Source: Pomphorhynchus laevis (taxonomy: Eukaryota; Acanthocephala; Palaeacanthocephala; Echinorhynchida; Pomphorhynchidae). From it: a stretch of DNA of 64,000 bases. The notes under the pieces are model-generated. The model worked only from the letters and a program-made list of their open reading frames with translations. It made no database searches and was not told where the DNA came from. A program made the position numbers and the translations under genes. The stretch is from assembly GCA_012934845.2 (NCBI GenBank), contig WNNJ02000477.1, positions 39,399-103,398 on the forward strand. Reading direction: 5' to 3'. This document shows, piece after piece, positions 12,001 to 23,630 of this stretch. Position 1 is the first letter of the stretch; each line of letters opens with the position of its first letter.

Positions 12001-12510
12001 CAGACGAAACGAAAAGAAGGTGGAATAGATCTGTGAGGGAAGTCTTTAAAGAGAAGAAATGATACAAGGGGCATATGGGTAGAATGGAAATTAAATTAGA
12101 TAGTTTAGATTGCAGATAAAAGGAAAATTCATCAGGATTTATGTTGCAAGGGGTAGATGACCCTAAAAAATTAGTTTAAGATTTTTTAATGAGATTTAGA
12201 CTTGGAAGAGGACTCGAGTTGATTTCGTTGAAAGAGAGTACGTTTAGTAAGCATATGAATGAGATGGGAACGAGGAAAGAAAGATAGGAATCACGGAGAT
12301 TTGGAGTGAGTGAGGTTGGAGAACGTTTAAGAAAGCGATTAAACACACGAAAAGAGTGACGGATTCGACGCTTAGAAATACTACAGTCTGAATCGAACCA
12401 GGGAGCATGGCGCGACCGCTGAAAACGTCATGGTCGAATAGGCAGAAGGTTATTAAGGATGCTCGTAAGTTCAGAATCAAACAGAATAAAGAGATCATCG
12501 GGAGAGATAG

Positions 12511-13621
12511 TTAAGAGGAAGTGAATAGAGTGAAGAATTGAGTAAGGCTGTGCAGAGAATAGGGATATCGAGAAGTTTCCAGGGTCAACTTGGTGTGGAT
12601 AATAATGGGGGGCGGAGAAGGAGGATGGGGACGAGTAAGAGTAAGAGTGACAAGGAAATGATTGGACAAACCAGGATCAGTAATTGACAAGGAGGTATAG
12701 TCATTGAAGCAGTTAGGAACAGCAATGATGTCGAGAGCACCGCCGAGAATATGAGTTGGGCTTGTTGAAAGTAATTTATAGTTAAAATCAGAAAAAAGAT
12801 TAGTTAAAGTGATAGAGTCAGAGTCAGCCGTGCGATCCAGACGAATGTTAAAGTCACCGAGAACAAAATAAGGAGTATAAGACAATGAACAGTTTAACAT
12901 AAGATCTACAAGGTCGTTTAAGAACATACGTGAGGGGGCAACTGAACCTGGACGATATACAAACACAAGTTCCAGAGGGAAAGGATATGTGAGGAGTCGG
13001 CTGAGCCTAAACGGTATATATTCACAATTTCCAACAGTAATGATTTGATAATCTGCATATGAGTAATTGGAACGAAGTGTAATGAATGTTAACGTTAATT
13101 TTACGTAGAGACATTGGGTGACGAGTAATGGCAACAAAACTGCCATGGTTAGAAGCAGTAGATGTTTGAGAGGCAATTGAGCGAGCTGATTCGACTAGAG
13201 AACGTCCAGAGCGGCATAGACGACGAATAGCAAGATCGTCGGAGTGAGAGTGCTAGGATTCGGTAATGCAGAGAATATCGATAGATAATTGATCGAAGAT
13301 AACAAGGAGCATATAAGCTTTATGAAGAATGGAGTGAGTGTTGAATAGACTAAGACGAAAAGTATGCTCAGGAGCGAGATCGACTAGCGAAGAAGACAAG
13401 GGGGAGAGATGGGACGCCATAGGAGTTTTTGACCTTGTGTGTACAACGTGGAAATTTCCGTTGATTTGACGTATTGGTAAGGATGACTCGCCGTTTGTTT
13501 CACATCGATGTTTCTCAATGCGAGCTAAATTGAGCTGGGTAATATCAGAAAGGGAAGCGGTCGGAAAGATACGACAAGTAGACGAAATGGTAAGAAGTTT
13601 AAAACGTTGGGAGAGTACCAT
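12511..13621 (-). pseudogene. LINE APE-type endonuclease remnant
   Basis: The segment 13621-13253 ends with RLSLFNTHSILHKA and DILCITES. The segment 13176-12511 carries ELVFVYRPG, YFVLGDFNIRLDR, a THILGGALDII stretch and DPGLSNHFLV. These are the successive endonuclease blocks (N..S, TE, GDFN, LD, SDH) of L2/CR1 elements, which nick target DNA to start reverse transcription. The two parts are in different frames with a stop between them. Confidence 0.75.
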
Positions 13622-13639
13622 GGCTATATGTGAACTATG

Positions 13640-14737
13640 TCAGAAAACGATTTTTAGGAGTGGAGGACTGATGTGATTGGATTTAGTGTATTTGTTTTAA
13701 CGGATAAAAGATACATGAGCGATATTATTGAAAATGGATGGATTATCATCAGAAGAATGCTTGAGAGGATATACCTGAAAGCAGATACATCATCATTGAG
13801 GCAACATTGAGTTAAGCAGATTCGGGAAGCTTTAACTTAGATATGATAATGCATCGATCGCGCGAAGGAAACGATTTCGTGGAAGTGGTGGACTGACATA
13901 CCTGGTAGGAGTAGAGGTAGAAGAGCAGGTAAACGTGGGAATGACAGGGGTGCTAAGTGAAGAGTTAAGATAGTTTGGAGCATGTGTGACAGGAGTGGAA
14001 TGTTGAATCGGTTGATTGGAGATGTTACTTTAGATGATTTTGACGAAAGGATGTAAATTATTAAGAGGTGATACGATTGGAGCATGTGACAGGAGTGGAT
14101 TGTTGAATCGGTTGATCGGAGATGTTACTGGAGATGATTTTGTCGGAAAGATGTAAATTATTGTGAAGTGATACGGTGGAGGTAGAGTAAGGAATACGTA
14201 AAGAGAAGAAAGAGGTATGAGATGTATTTAGATGTGGGGATGAATAGGAAAAATGAGGTACGAGATGAAGGCCTTTAATATTTGCATTGTTAGGAAGATG
14301 AAGATTTAGGGAAGTTTTATCCTTAGTTAAACAAGGAGTGTGTGAGAGAAGTTTCAAGAACGGGATTCATATATGGCGAAGGCGTTAGTAAGCAAACGGA
14401 TGACGACGATGCTTGGAAGATATTTTGTCGTTTGTTGATGTTCCATGTATAACAGCGGTCTGAGTCGACTGAGAGACATCATTAAGTTCATTTATTGAGC
14501 ACAACTCTGTTTCGTTAGCCTCCAGAACGTCTCCACCGTTTGAGTGGTCATGCTTCATTAGCTTACCTACGAGGGCAGCACAACAGAATCCGCAGAGAAC
14601 ATTCCGTCCTGAAACGTTGTCCTCGTCAGTGAAAGGAATGACAACGTGAGTCTAAACATTGCAGTTCTTGTTGTCGCATCTAATTTGCTTTTCGATGTAA
14701 GTTTCCTTGACGGACTTGAGTTGCTGGCCGACATTTT
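13640..14737 (-). pseudogene. LINE ORF1 remnant with Cys cluster
   Basis: Near the 5' end one frame reads IRCDNKNCNV and then, past a stop, LCGFCCAALVGKLMKHD, a C-x4-C..C-x2-C pattern like the PHD or zinc-finger start of CR1/L2 ORF1 proteins. A long Ser/Thr/Asn-rich stretch follows, partly open from 14357 to 14061. A 102-bp tandem duplication (13977-14180) lengthens that stretch. ORF1 proteins bind LINE RNA; this copy is broken and would not be functional. Confidence 0.55.
13977..14180. repeat. 102-bp tandem duplication in LINE ORF1
   Basis: GGAGCATGTG(TG)ACAGGAGTGG starts at 13977 and again at 14079. The two units then run in parallel, sharing TGTTGAATCGGTTGAT and GATGTAAATTATT, with about ten differences. 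Confidence 0.85.
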
Positions 14738-14745
14738 TAGTTAAG

Positions 14746-15309
14746 ACATAGATAAATTATTTTTAAATAAGACATATAAATCAGAAAACTATTCTTATAT
14801 TTAACTTAAAGTTTCCAAGATAATCAATCATTGTCATCATAAATGAATGATTAAATTTCCATTTCTGATTATGGCAGTTTATCCTCGAATATTTGAATTT
14901 AAAGGAAATAACCTTCCATGTTGCTACTAAATTTAATACTATTTTATGGGGAATGATGCTTCTATACAAAAATTGTCTAAAGTCAAACATCAAATGTAAA
15001 AAGTCAATGCAATTAAATTACTTGGTTGATTCTCTTGGAAACTATTGGATGACTAATTTCAATTGATGACGAACGAATCGATCTTCTTTTTATCCTTAAT
15101 GTTGACGAGTACGATTTTTTAAATGCATCAAACCGATTACTGCATTCTAAAATAAAATTATTGATTAAATTATTGATCCAATTAATTAATTGTTGATTTT
15201 AATCTTTGATCTGATTTTTATTTCTGATGTTTTTCTGTTACTAATTTTACTATTAAGTTGATATACCTGTGCAGTCATTGTTACTATTGAAATTCTGATG
15301 ACTATTTTT
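14746..15309. other. AT-rich spacer
   Basis: No coding sequence or terminal repeat was recognised between the LINE 5' end and the dispersed repeat at 15310. Confidence 0.4.
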
Positions 15310-15556
15310 ATTCTGCACGCTACTTTAATCCTATATATACACCAACAGCAGTACGCTACATTTCAATATCGGTGGACCACATCAGCTATTGATTTAATAC
15401 CTACGTTTCACTTTTCGGTCCTTTTAATGTTGGCAGATTTAATTTAAAATCAGAAATGATTTAAATTAAATTTGCAAAATGTAAGACAAAAGTCTTATAT
15501 TAAATCTAAATGCCAATAAAGCAGACGAGTCTAGTGATCGTTAGCCATTACTGATT
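15310..15556. repeat. Dispersed repeat U (inverted arrangement: one minus unit, then a plus start)
   Basis: The minus strand of 15310-15423 reads GCCAACATT..CCGAAAAGTGAAACGTAGG..AGCTGATG..CCACCGATA..GAAATGTAGCGTAC. An AT-rich flank and then GCCAATAAAGCAGACGAGTC (plus) follow. The same unit recurs at about 32360, 38970 and 45030. No protein is encoded. The family is unknown; it may be a SINE-like or Penelope-associated repeat. Confidence 0.65.
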
Positions 15557-15819
15557 AGTTGCCCCCTTGACTTAATCATCATATCAGTGCATAGTCATAT
15601 TAACTTACGCTTTTAAATTATTCAATCTTCATTAGTTTCGATACGACTTTTACAAATTTATAAATCTCCTTAAATGCATAAGGTTTATTACAGTTTTAAA
15701 TATTTTTTCTGCCATGTAAATTTAAAATTACAATTTTAAAAATATAATCATAATTTAATCCATTGACTGCATGAGTCAATGCGTTTGCATTGCTATCTAT
15801 TAATTCTCACACATACAAC

Positions 15820-15911
15820 AAACTTGAGTGTTAAATACAAAATAATGATTCTATTGAATTTGCAGAAACTTGAGTGTTCGATACAAAATAATGATTCTAT
15901 TGAATTTGCAG
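15820..15911. repeat. 46-bp tandem duplication
   Basis: Two 46-base units (15820-15865 and 15866-15911) start AAACTTGAGTGTT and end GAATTTGCAG, with two differences. The second abuts the LINE endonuclease fragment. Confidence 0.93.
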
Positions 15912-16310
15912 AAACGACGGAAAGAGACCGGACGGTGCTTCACTAGTCATATGGGAAAGGGGACGTCTGCTAGTATGGGACTTCACGTGTCCCAACATTC
16001 TTGCTGTCAGTCATTTGCCTAGTGCGGTCTCTGGGGCCGGGGAGTTTGCTAGATTGGCAGAGGATCGAAAGAAGGCCAAATATACATGTATTGACGAATC
16101 GCAATATAAATTTGTGCAGTTGGCGATCGACACAATTGGTGCTGCCGGGCCGATAACTTCGAATTTGTCGACAAAACTGAGCAATATGTTGGTGGTGGCA
16201 ACAGATAATCGAAGAGCAGCCAATTTCCTCTTGCAGCGTTTAAGCTGTGCAGTGCAGTGAGGAAATGTAGCGTGCCTGTTAGAGGTCGCTCGGGACGAAA
16301 ACCTTCCAAC
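15912..16310 (+). pseudogene. Restriction-like endonuclease domain of a non-LTR retroelement (fragment)
   Basis: A single open frame, about 15915-16260, reads DGKRPDGASLVIWERG, then LLVWDFTCPNILAVSH, AEDRKKAKY, LAIDTIGAAG and FLLQRLSCAVQ. RPD followed after 15 residues by a D in WDFT resembles the KPD-x12-14-D pattern of the restriction-like endonuclease in R2-group LINEs. I know this block as the C-terminal part of retroelements whose RT contains VDASNAFNSVNR, and the fragment at 36840-38662 carries exactly that RT. GC content is well above the surroundings. Only this domain is present, so it is a fragment without the polymerase. Confidence 0.6.
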
Positions 16311-16743
16311 TTAACGATACTGAAATATCACAAACTATACAATTTTTGTTCTGTAATAATTTTAATTGAATTTGTGACAGAAATTAAATGTCCTAATGAT
16401 CCGCATTAGAATGCCGATTATGCGTTGTCATAAAAGTTTAAAAAGAATTTTTAGCAATTTCATTAGGCATGAATATCTTTGTGGATTTTGTTTCGTTTAC
16501 AAATTTTCTTTATTCCAACATGTCCATCATGAAGCTCTCGCTAAAATAGAAAAATTAGAATATTACCAATATTTTTGTACATACTTCTCAAAAATCGAGT
16601 TATCTTTTGAAATCCTTCGCTTCAGTGTTGGGAAAGAGATCACGATGACATTCCTAGCGACGCTCATGCAGTCAAAGCACATTATTGTCCGTAAAAAGTT
16701 GTACAGATTGCAGACATTTGATCAAAAAGTAGTTATAACGTGA

Positions 16744-18080
16744 TCATTTAAGGTTTTTATCTCTTATAATGATCTAGATGAAACCAAAGATATGTTTTTA
16801 TTGTTAGCGGTACCAATGGACTGACTAAATCATCTTAAGGATCGTATTCCAGATAAATGCAGTAGTTACCCTTCATGGATTCGTGTTTCTATTGGCGAAG
16901 CAACCGCTCGAATCTTAATCTTATCATCAGGAACTCTTCGAAACTCAGAAAAATTCCGAAATGTGTACATTAATTTCGATTTGGTTGCTCATGAAAGAGA
17001 AGTACAAAGTATTTAGGGAAGCATCTCAGACAACGTCGCACAGTTCATCCAAACGACATTTGTGATTTACGGAAAACGTGTGGTTAGAATACATCGTCAA
17101 GATAATATAGCGTATCATCAAGATAATATAGCGCTTCGTCGAGATAGGGCCTTGACGTATCCCCTATCTTGGGGGCTTTGAACATCGATTCGAAGTCTAC
17201 AGCGATTTTGAGAAGTCGCGATGGGCTTTGGATCTGGTAATGCTGACTTACGTATGAATTAATATAGTGAATAAATTTCTTATATATCAATAATCTTTTT
17301 ATTTAACGTATCTGCTTCATATTGAATATTCTCTTTATAGAACATGCATCCCTGACCAGCACCTTCCATATTGTTAATCCATTCTATGTATGTTTATCAT
17401 TTTTCTTTCTTACGCTTTAAAAATATCGTGCTAATATTTCATGAACCTTGAGATAAAGTGCAAGTTCAGCATCTCAGTATTTTTTGATATGTTAATTCGT
17501 TAAGATTTTTGAACTCGATGTCTAGTTAATAATACTGTTTTCAATCCCAGCCACGCGAGTAAACACGAATTGTTATCCTCTTTTATACAACAAGATTCAA
17601 AATGTGCTGTAATCCGTTTAAAATAATTGGCCCAAGTTTCTCCTGAGTGTTCAAATACACGAAATTGAAGCACCTTTATCGTTTGGTATATGTCTGCTTA
17701 ACTCTATACTGAGCGATCTCGACTTTTAATACTTTCCATATATCTTAACATGCCAATCAATGATACCTGTCGAGCGATTACAACGCTAACTAATAATTAT
17801 ATTTTCATTTTTTGATAAGTTGAGTCTATGTACAAATATTCTAAAAAATCTTTTTAATTTCTGGACATCTTCAAATTGAAAATTATCAATTGAAGGTAAT
17901 TGACTTGCCCGTATAATATAGTTTAGCTATTAGAAACGATAAATGGCAACGCAAATTTGCATTTATTTATTTTCTTAAATAAAATAAAATATTACGCACC
18001 TAATAAGAAAATTACAAGGAGTGGAAATAAAACATGAAAATAGTGTTCAACATAAACCACTTTATAGTTCGTCTTCTATA
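16744..18080. other. AT-rich spacer with a small tandem repeat
   Basis: Apart from the weak fragment at 16890 and an imperfect 22-bp tandem (TCAAGATAATATAGCG) at about 17091-17150, nothing was recognised. The small minus frame at 17084-17290 derives from that tandem (repeated YYLDD). Confidence 0.4.
16890..17010 (+). pseudogene. Possible retroelement ORF1 fragment
   Basis: One frame reads LRNSEKFRNVYINFDL followed by VAHEREV, similar to the R-x-S-xx-F/Y-K-x-V-Y/F-I-N/S-x-D-L/K-T block seen in ORF1 proteins of some arthropod LINEs. It is short and isolated, so the call is weak. Confidence 0.25.
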
Positions 18081-19690
18081 AAACCTCTCCCTCTGACCCG
18101 ATTCCCACTCACTTGCTTAAAAATAGCTGCTCCTCTATCTTACCCTTCCTAACCACATTGTTCAACTCGTCCATCCGTAGCCGTACATTTCCTTCCATCT
18201 GGAAATGCGCCACTGTTCGTCCTCTCATCAAAAAGCAATCTCTCGACTCCTCACTACCATCTTCGTACCATCCAATCTAACTTCTCCCAACCCTCTCTAA
18301 ACTCATTGATCGTCTCGTTCTCAAGCAAGTTAATACATATCTCTTTTCCTCTAACTTATTTCTTCCCTTCCAAGCCGCTTTTCGCTCTAATCACTCTACT
18401 GAAATTGCCTGTCTTAAAGTTTATAATGACTTACTCATCTCGCGCGATCATAAATTATGTAGTGTCATAGTTTCTCTTGATCTATCGTCTGCTTTTGACA
18501 TCGTCGATCACTCGATTCTTCTACATCGCCTTCGTCATGATTATGGCTTCTCTTTACCCACTGTATCATGGTTTTCTTCATATCTATCAAATCGTACATT
18601 TCGCGCATGTTCTAACTCTTATCTTTCCCATCCTTCTTCCATCCCATACTTCTTCCATCCCATTCGGTGTTTCACATGGTTCCGTATTAGGCCCTATGAT
18701 TTTCTCTCTTCTTCTCGGTGACTTGTCTTTGATTTCTCATACATTTAACTTCCATGTAATGCAATATGCTGATGACATTATCATCTATGATCACGCACCT
18801 GCTTATCGTATTCATGATCTTAGTGTTTCTGTTTCCAGCTGTCTTGTCTCAATTTCCAATCATCTTTCTTCCCTTCGCCTTTCTCTGAATCCTGATAAAT
18901 CTAAAATTATGTGGATCCTACCTCGACGTTTCGGCGTAGAACCTCCTTCCGTATCATTAAATTCTACAATTCTTACTATCGTTGATAATCTCGTTTTCCT
19001 AGGCTTTCATTTCAACAACCGACTTTCACTTAAACCTATCGTGAGTGATAAAGTACACTAATCTACCTTGATACACCGCAATCTCTGTCAAGTTCGTAGA
19101 TTGATCGATTTCCCTTCATGTATGACTCATATCTGATCTTCTTTTTCTCAAGACTTGATTACTGTCTTAGTCTATTTTCCAACTCACCTAAATCCACTCT
19201 TCTTTCTTTACAACGCATCATCAACGCTGCCGTCCGAGTTCTCCTTTGCCTTCGTCGTTTTGATCATACATCCCACTATCTTGTTTCTCTTGATTGGCCT
19301 ACCATTTATTGTCGTGTTAAAATTCGACGTCTTATCATTGCTTTTCGCCTTATAACTTTTCATACCCCTTCATTTCTCAACCTTCCTTTTCTCGACAATT
19401 CTCGTACTGTGTATTGTGCTCTGCGTTCCTGTAATTCCCTTCTTCTACATGTCCCAAACTACTCTACCTCTTCTGGCTTCTCTTCCTTCGTTGTGGCTGC
19501 TCCTCTATTGTGAAATCAACTGCATATTCATATCCGCCAATCAACATCTATGTCGTGCTTCTAACGCTAAATCCAATTCCATTTCAACAATTAACTAAGC
19601 ATCTGTGACTTTTGATTTTCTTTTTTTTGTTTGTTAGTGGTCATGTAAGCGTGCATTTTGCACGCATTTGCCACGTTAAATAAATTATTG
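18081..19690 (+). mobile_element. L2/CR1-type LINE, 5'-truncated second copy
   Basis: Begins abruptly at AAACCTCTCCCTCTGACCC, which corresponds to the RT start of the element at 10366-14745, and ends with the same 3' end (GTTAGTGGTC..GCACGCATTTGC..GTTAAAT). Reading frames 18477-19061 (GSVLGPMIFSLLLGDL, MQYADDI) and 19118-19513 cover RT and C-terminal parts, with a few frameshifts. About 85-90 percent identical to the first copy by eye. 5' truncation is the usual product of target-primed reverse transcription; no target duplication was found. Confidence 0.85.
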
Positions 19691-19999
19691 TATTATTAAT
19701 TATTCATAATTTGGAGAACTTTTATGCAAACATATTCAGGCAACAATAAAAATAACAAATATGTCAACCTTCCTTTCAGAGGTTGATATTTGAGCACTAG
19801 AGATTGAATACAGAATTACGAACCTTATATTTATCGAAGGGAATTAAGAATGTCCTGTACCGGTGGCTTTTTGCTACGCATCAGTCGATGAGGCATTAAG
19901 GCTTTCAAATTCGAACTGCAACCCATATATGGGTCACAATCTAAGATCCATTATTATTGAATCCGACTCGTTAACATACTCCCATTGCAACAATTAATC

Positions 20000-21766
20000 C
20001 TTTTGACTTCATATAGAGGTCGCATTTATTATCCCACTCCGACAAAACTCAAGGTCTAGCAAAAATGTTACACCTTCCCAATCTCTTTGCTTCCTTTAGG
20101 CAGGTTCTCTCGAATGAATACTATAGTTCTAGGTATAGGCTCCAGCTTAGTAGGAACAAAACGATCATTGCTCGTCTTAATCCCTCTCAGGCTTCCTTCT
20201 GGAAGATATTCAAGAGAGAAGTTTGTCTGCTGGCGGGAGAGAGCATCGGGTTAGATTAGTAGCGTAGGCCTTTATAGAGTTTTGGAGGAGTCACTAGCCC
20301 TACATAATTATGGAGGCACGCTTTCTCCCCAGCCAATCCCACCTTCGGGTGACTTCAGAAGCAGGGTTTTATCCGTTACGGATATCCTTAACTCACGGGG
20401 CCCACTTCCGAGCACCTCCAAATTCGTTGCTCCACTATCTTCTCGAGTTTGTCAGCTTTTGACAGTTGATCAAATAAGAGAAGTGGGCGTCACAATGCTT
20501 TAGCCTCACCATGCGACGTAGCCGGCATCAATTGTAGCCGACGTATATTTTTACCAAATAAAAAACCGGTTTCATGTCCCAAAGACCTGCGGCCTATTTT
20601 GATTTAAAATTCCCTCATATCCATCTACAAAAAGCGCTTGTGCGTAGAATCCGCGACTATTTAAGTAGGCGTAACGTAATCCCACCAGGCTTTCATTGGT
20701 TTGTAAAAGGTCGCTCTGTCCATTCAGCAATTGGTGAAGTGCATCAGTTTTTTTAGGATAACAGTCATCAGCTTGCTGTGGCTGTTTTTCTTGATGTTTT
20801 GCTGAATTTCACCACATCTTCATTCCCTTCGTTATCTCTTCTCTCAGGTCCCTCGGGCTGCCTGTGAGAATCGTTAATTGGGTAGAGAGATGGATGTACA
20901 CCAAGCGGCTCTACTATGTCGACGAACCTGATGAACTTCTGCTCTACCCCATTATAGGCAATCCTCAAGGCTCCTCTCTTTCTCCTGTCTTATATCTTGT
21001 TCCTCCATTGTTCTCTTTAAAGCATTTAAATGTGATCAACATCTCGTGGTATAAGTTGATGTTACCACAGCTCTGTTTTCTGACGCAAGTGCAAAGATGT
21101 AGTCTCGGACATCAGCCGTTTCTTTTTAAGATTAAAAGATCAGCTTACCCCATTTAATCTTATTTTAAACTCCGAAAAATCGCCGGTAGTTGTCTTTAAT
21201 GGTGCCCTATCACAAAGAAAACACTTAAGAGACTAGCACTGCCCTCTTTTTCATTTTGCAGTCTCAACCACTCCCTATTTTTACGAGTCGAGTAAAATAT
21301 CTGGGATTCACCATTACGGTGAACTGGTCCGCGAAAGCTGACCTGGATAGACTTAAACGAATCCTGAAGAGAGCTAGGTGGGCTCTGAAACGGGCCCAGC
21401 ATTTGTCATTGTATGGAAAAACCCAAGTGCGCATTTGGGGTACATGAACTATCTAGGGAGTAGTCTTCTTCTCTAGAGAACGTCCCCTAAAACAAAGACT
21501 AATATTCTCAAGCTCCTTGTCTCGAGATTACCGCCCATAGTCCGCTTCGACTGGACTTTTAGGAGGCTGAGGGACCTCGAATGGTTCAGTTGGAAGGCGG
21601 CGCGCTGGTGCGGCCGGGGGCTTAGATTCCTCTGTACCTGATGCCGTGAAGTTGTATAAAAAGACAGAATTATCCTGGATAAAAGATAAAGAAGAATTAT
21701 TATGCAACTTATTTATTGTTATGTGTTCTGACAGTTTTTGTATTTTTTTAACGAAATCTTTATTTA
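20000..21766 (+). mobile_element. Jockey/I-group LINE, 5'-truncated copy
   Basis: Homologous from about 20011 to the ORF2 of the LINE at 53.7-58.1 kb, starting at its ATAxAGGTCGCATTT region. It covers the RT fingers (LNPSQASFWKIFK), RT core remnants and C-terminal domain (FTSRVKYLGFTITVNWSAKADLDR), then a 3' end near TTTAACGAAATCTTTAT. Many frameshifts and stops are present, including loss of the YADD block. The 3' end inserted into the old paralogous segment at 21767. A short sequence at 21218-21224 corresponds to the slippery site of the better copy. Confidence 0.82.
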
Positions 21767-21900
21767 TATGGTATACCACAAGCCAAGCTGCAGATGACGA
21801 TATATCAATCATATAGGGTTCTCTTTGGGAGGAGTAACACCCCCAAATAATAAAACAAACCAAATAGCACATGCTTCTTTCACAATATATTGGTATTTGA
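21767..21900 (-). repeat. Diverged paralogous segment (partner at 3966-4107, inverted)
   Basis: Starts right after the LINE 3' end with ATGGTATACCACAAGCC. The minus strand is open for MCYLVCFIIWGCYSSQRE and SSSAAWLVVYH. The peptide is hydrophobic and unrecognised; it may be a relic of a membrane protein. Confidence 0.6.
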
Positions 21901-22153
21901 TGCTGACATTTTGACGAAAAAGTATGCTACGACCGTTTGCGACTATTCACTTTTAGACGATTAGTTAACAGTAGTTAAATTACATTTTCATATTACGTTT
22001 AAATTTCAGTTTGCGACCTCAATTACAATTCCCAGTCTTATGATGAAATCCGGTAACTGTGAATTGTATAGAAGTTACTATATTGCTTCTATCAAAGTTA
22101 CTGTTTTTTCAATCTATTCTTTGATTTTAATGTTGATTTAGATGTGGATGATC

Positions 22154-22564
22154 AAAATAAGCGTTTTTGCTTTTATGATTAGAATCGTTTTTGATACATG
22201 TTATGGAGGTATCGGTAGAATAACTTCAATATGTTGAAGAAGACAATTCAATTTTGATTTAATTTGAAAAAGTATAAAATAATTAGTTGAACACTTGACA
22301 ATATGTGCCTCGTAACTTTGCATACAAATCTTGTAGAAAAATCAAAAAGCTTTTTAAAATGCGGGCTTACTTCAGCTTTTGAAATTACATTTATAATTGT
22401 AACTCAGTGATAAAATTGTTTTAAGATAAAGACCTTATTCCCACGTTTAAATCTAATTAAAATTTAAAATTAATTAAAATTCAATGTTTTCGGTAGTGAG
22501 TTGAATGTTCGTTGGGGATACAAAGCCTAATTCAGCATACATTTCTTAAATTTTTACCGATAAA
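22154..22564 (-). repeat. 411-bp repeat, copy 2 of a near-identical inverted pair
   Basis: Reverse complement of 2244-2654, with one difference seen over the whole length. No coding frame or terminal structure is visible. Confidence 0.88.
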
Positions 22565-23440
22565 TAATTTACGATATAAATAATTTTTAATCTTTTATTT
22601 CTACAATATAATTTTTTTTATCGGAACGGGGTGTTTTCGGCTATCACTTTGATAATATTTCGACGATCACCTTTTACCTGTTTACGGGTTTGATTGTCGA
22701 GTTTTTCTTCAAACATTTTTATTTTAATAGGTTGTTTAAAATATATAACTTATTTTTATTTGATAGTGACTAAATATATCTTTAACAGATCATTTCATTT
22801 GTAACCTCATCTTAAATATTACCAAATAATAAATTTAAATTAATCTGAAATTAAGAAATTCAATATTCAAATTTTAATAACTGTTTTATAATGAATATTT
22901 ATATTTTTGGCTAAACTTCCTTACCAGCATAAAAGTTTTTATAAATATAATGTAATCAGTACCTTATAATATAAGCCGTCTGATATAAGCGTTGTTTTTA
23001 GAGCACCCGTATTATAGAATATTTTATCTTCTATAAAGTCATAAAACCTTTTATAATTGTTAGAATAACAATCGAAAGAAAATGCTGTGATTGCTCTAAT
23101 ATTAAAAAATACATGGACCATTGTTAATGACCTATCAAGTTTTTCATATAGAGTTATTTCTTATTGCATTTTCGTTCAATTTGAGAATTTTTAATTAAAT
23201 AATAGCTAGAAATATTGTACATTTTATTCAAAAATAGGTCATAATATTTGGATTTTTTAAGTGAGATCGCATACATTGGATTTATAGTAACGATATATCA
23301 ATAAAATCACGTGATCCATAGATATTATCATATTATTGGAAAATTGAAAAGGTACTGGTAGTATGTACATATTTTGTTCATATCACTATATTCATAACAT
23401 AATTATATTCACATTTTAAATAGATGATAAGGATCTATTA
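22565..23440. other. AT-rich spacer, no recognised feature
   Basis: A 60-residue minus frame at 22939-23121 ends before a GTACTG donor-like site but has composition typical of random AT-rich frames, so it is not called as a gene. Confidence 0.35.
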
Positions 23441-23630
23441 TTGATAAATAATTATTGGATCTGGATCAAAGAAAAAAGGAAAGTTGTATTTGATATTCCG
23501 CTAACCTCTGGTAGCATCTTCATAAATATACTTTTTCTGAAGATGCTAACAGAGGTTAACGAAATATCACTAAAAAATTCCTATTTCCTTTGATCCAGCT
23601 CCAATAATTTCTTATATTCCCATTTCTGTA
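23441..23630. repeat. Fold-back repeat F1, copy a
   Basis: Arms ATTATTGGATCTGGATCAAAG.. (about 23450) and ..CTTTGATCCAGCTCCAATAAT (ending about 23610) are inverted. The centre carries CTGAAGA-T-GCTAAC-AGAG-GTTAAC-GAAAT at 23537-23565 on the plus strand and a related, decayed motif at about 23490-23523 on the minus strand. Same family as 27335-27590. Confidence 0.8.

Larger units (their letters stand above)
10366..14745 (-). mobile_element. L2/CR1-type LINE, near full length, decayed
   Basis: Non-LTR retrotransposon of about 4.4 kb on the minus strand. From 5' to 3' the parts are a Cys-rich ORF1 start (about 14737), a low-complexity Ser/Thr/Pro ORF1 region, an apurinic-type endonuclease (13621-12511), reverse transcriptase (about 12000-11000) and a C-terminal domain (10903-10464). 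It ends in GTTAGTGGTC..GCATTTGTAATG followed by an AT tail. The reading is split over many frames with several stops and frameshifts. Motifs such as DFNIRLDR, VPQGSVLGPILF, YADD and NTHSILHKAY with ITES are typical of the L2/CR1 group. A second, 5'-truncated copy lies at 18081. Confidence 0.85.

Noticed and set aside
15310-15423. Hammerhead ribozyme in dispersed repeat U (CTGATGAGGTCCACCAATACTGAAA)
   Set aside because: The core strings are there, but stem II would be three weak pairs, other copies break the pairing, and a better 7-bp hairpin (GTATTGG/CCAATAC) competes. No stem III partner was seen.
16396-16743. A 115-codon plus frame
   Set aside because: No recognisable motif, composition of random AT-rich sequence, and no splice or polyadenylation context.
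22939-23121. A possible first exon (minus, ending before GTACTG)
   Set aside because: Only a weak donor supports it; composition is typical of chance AT-rich frames and no partner exon was found.
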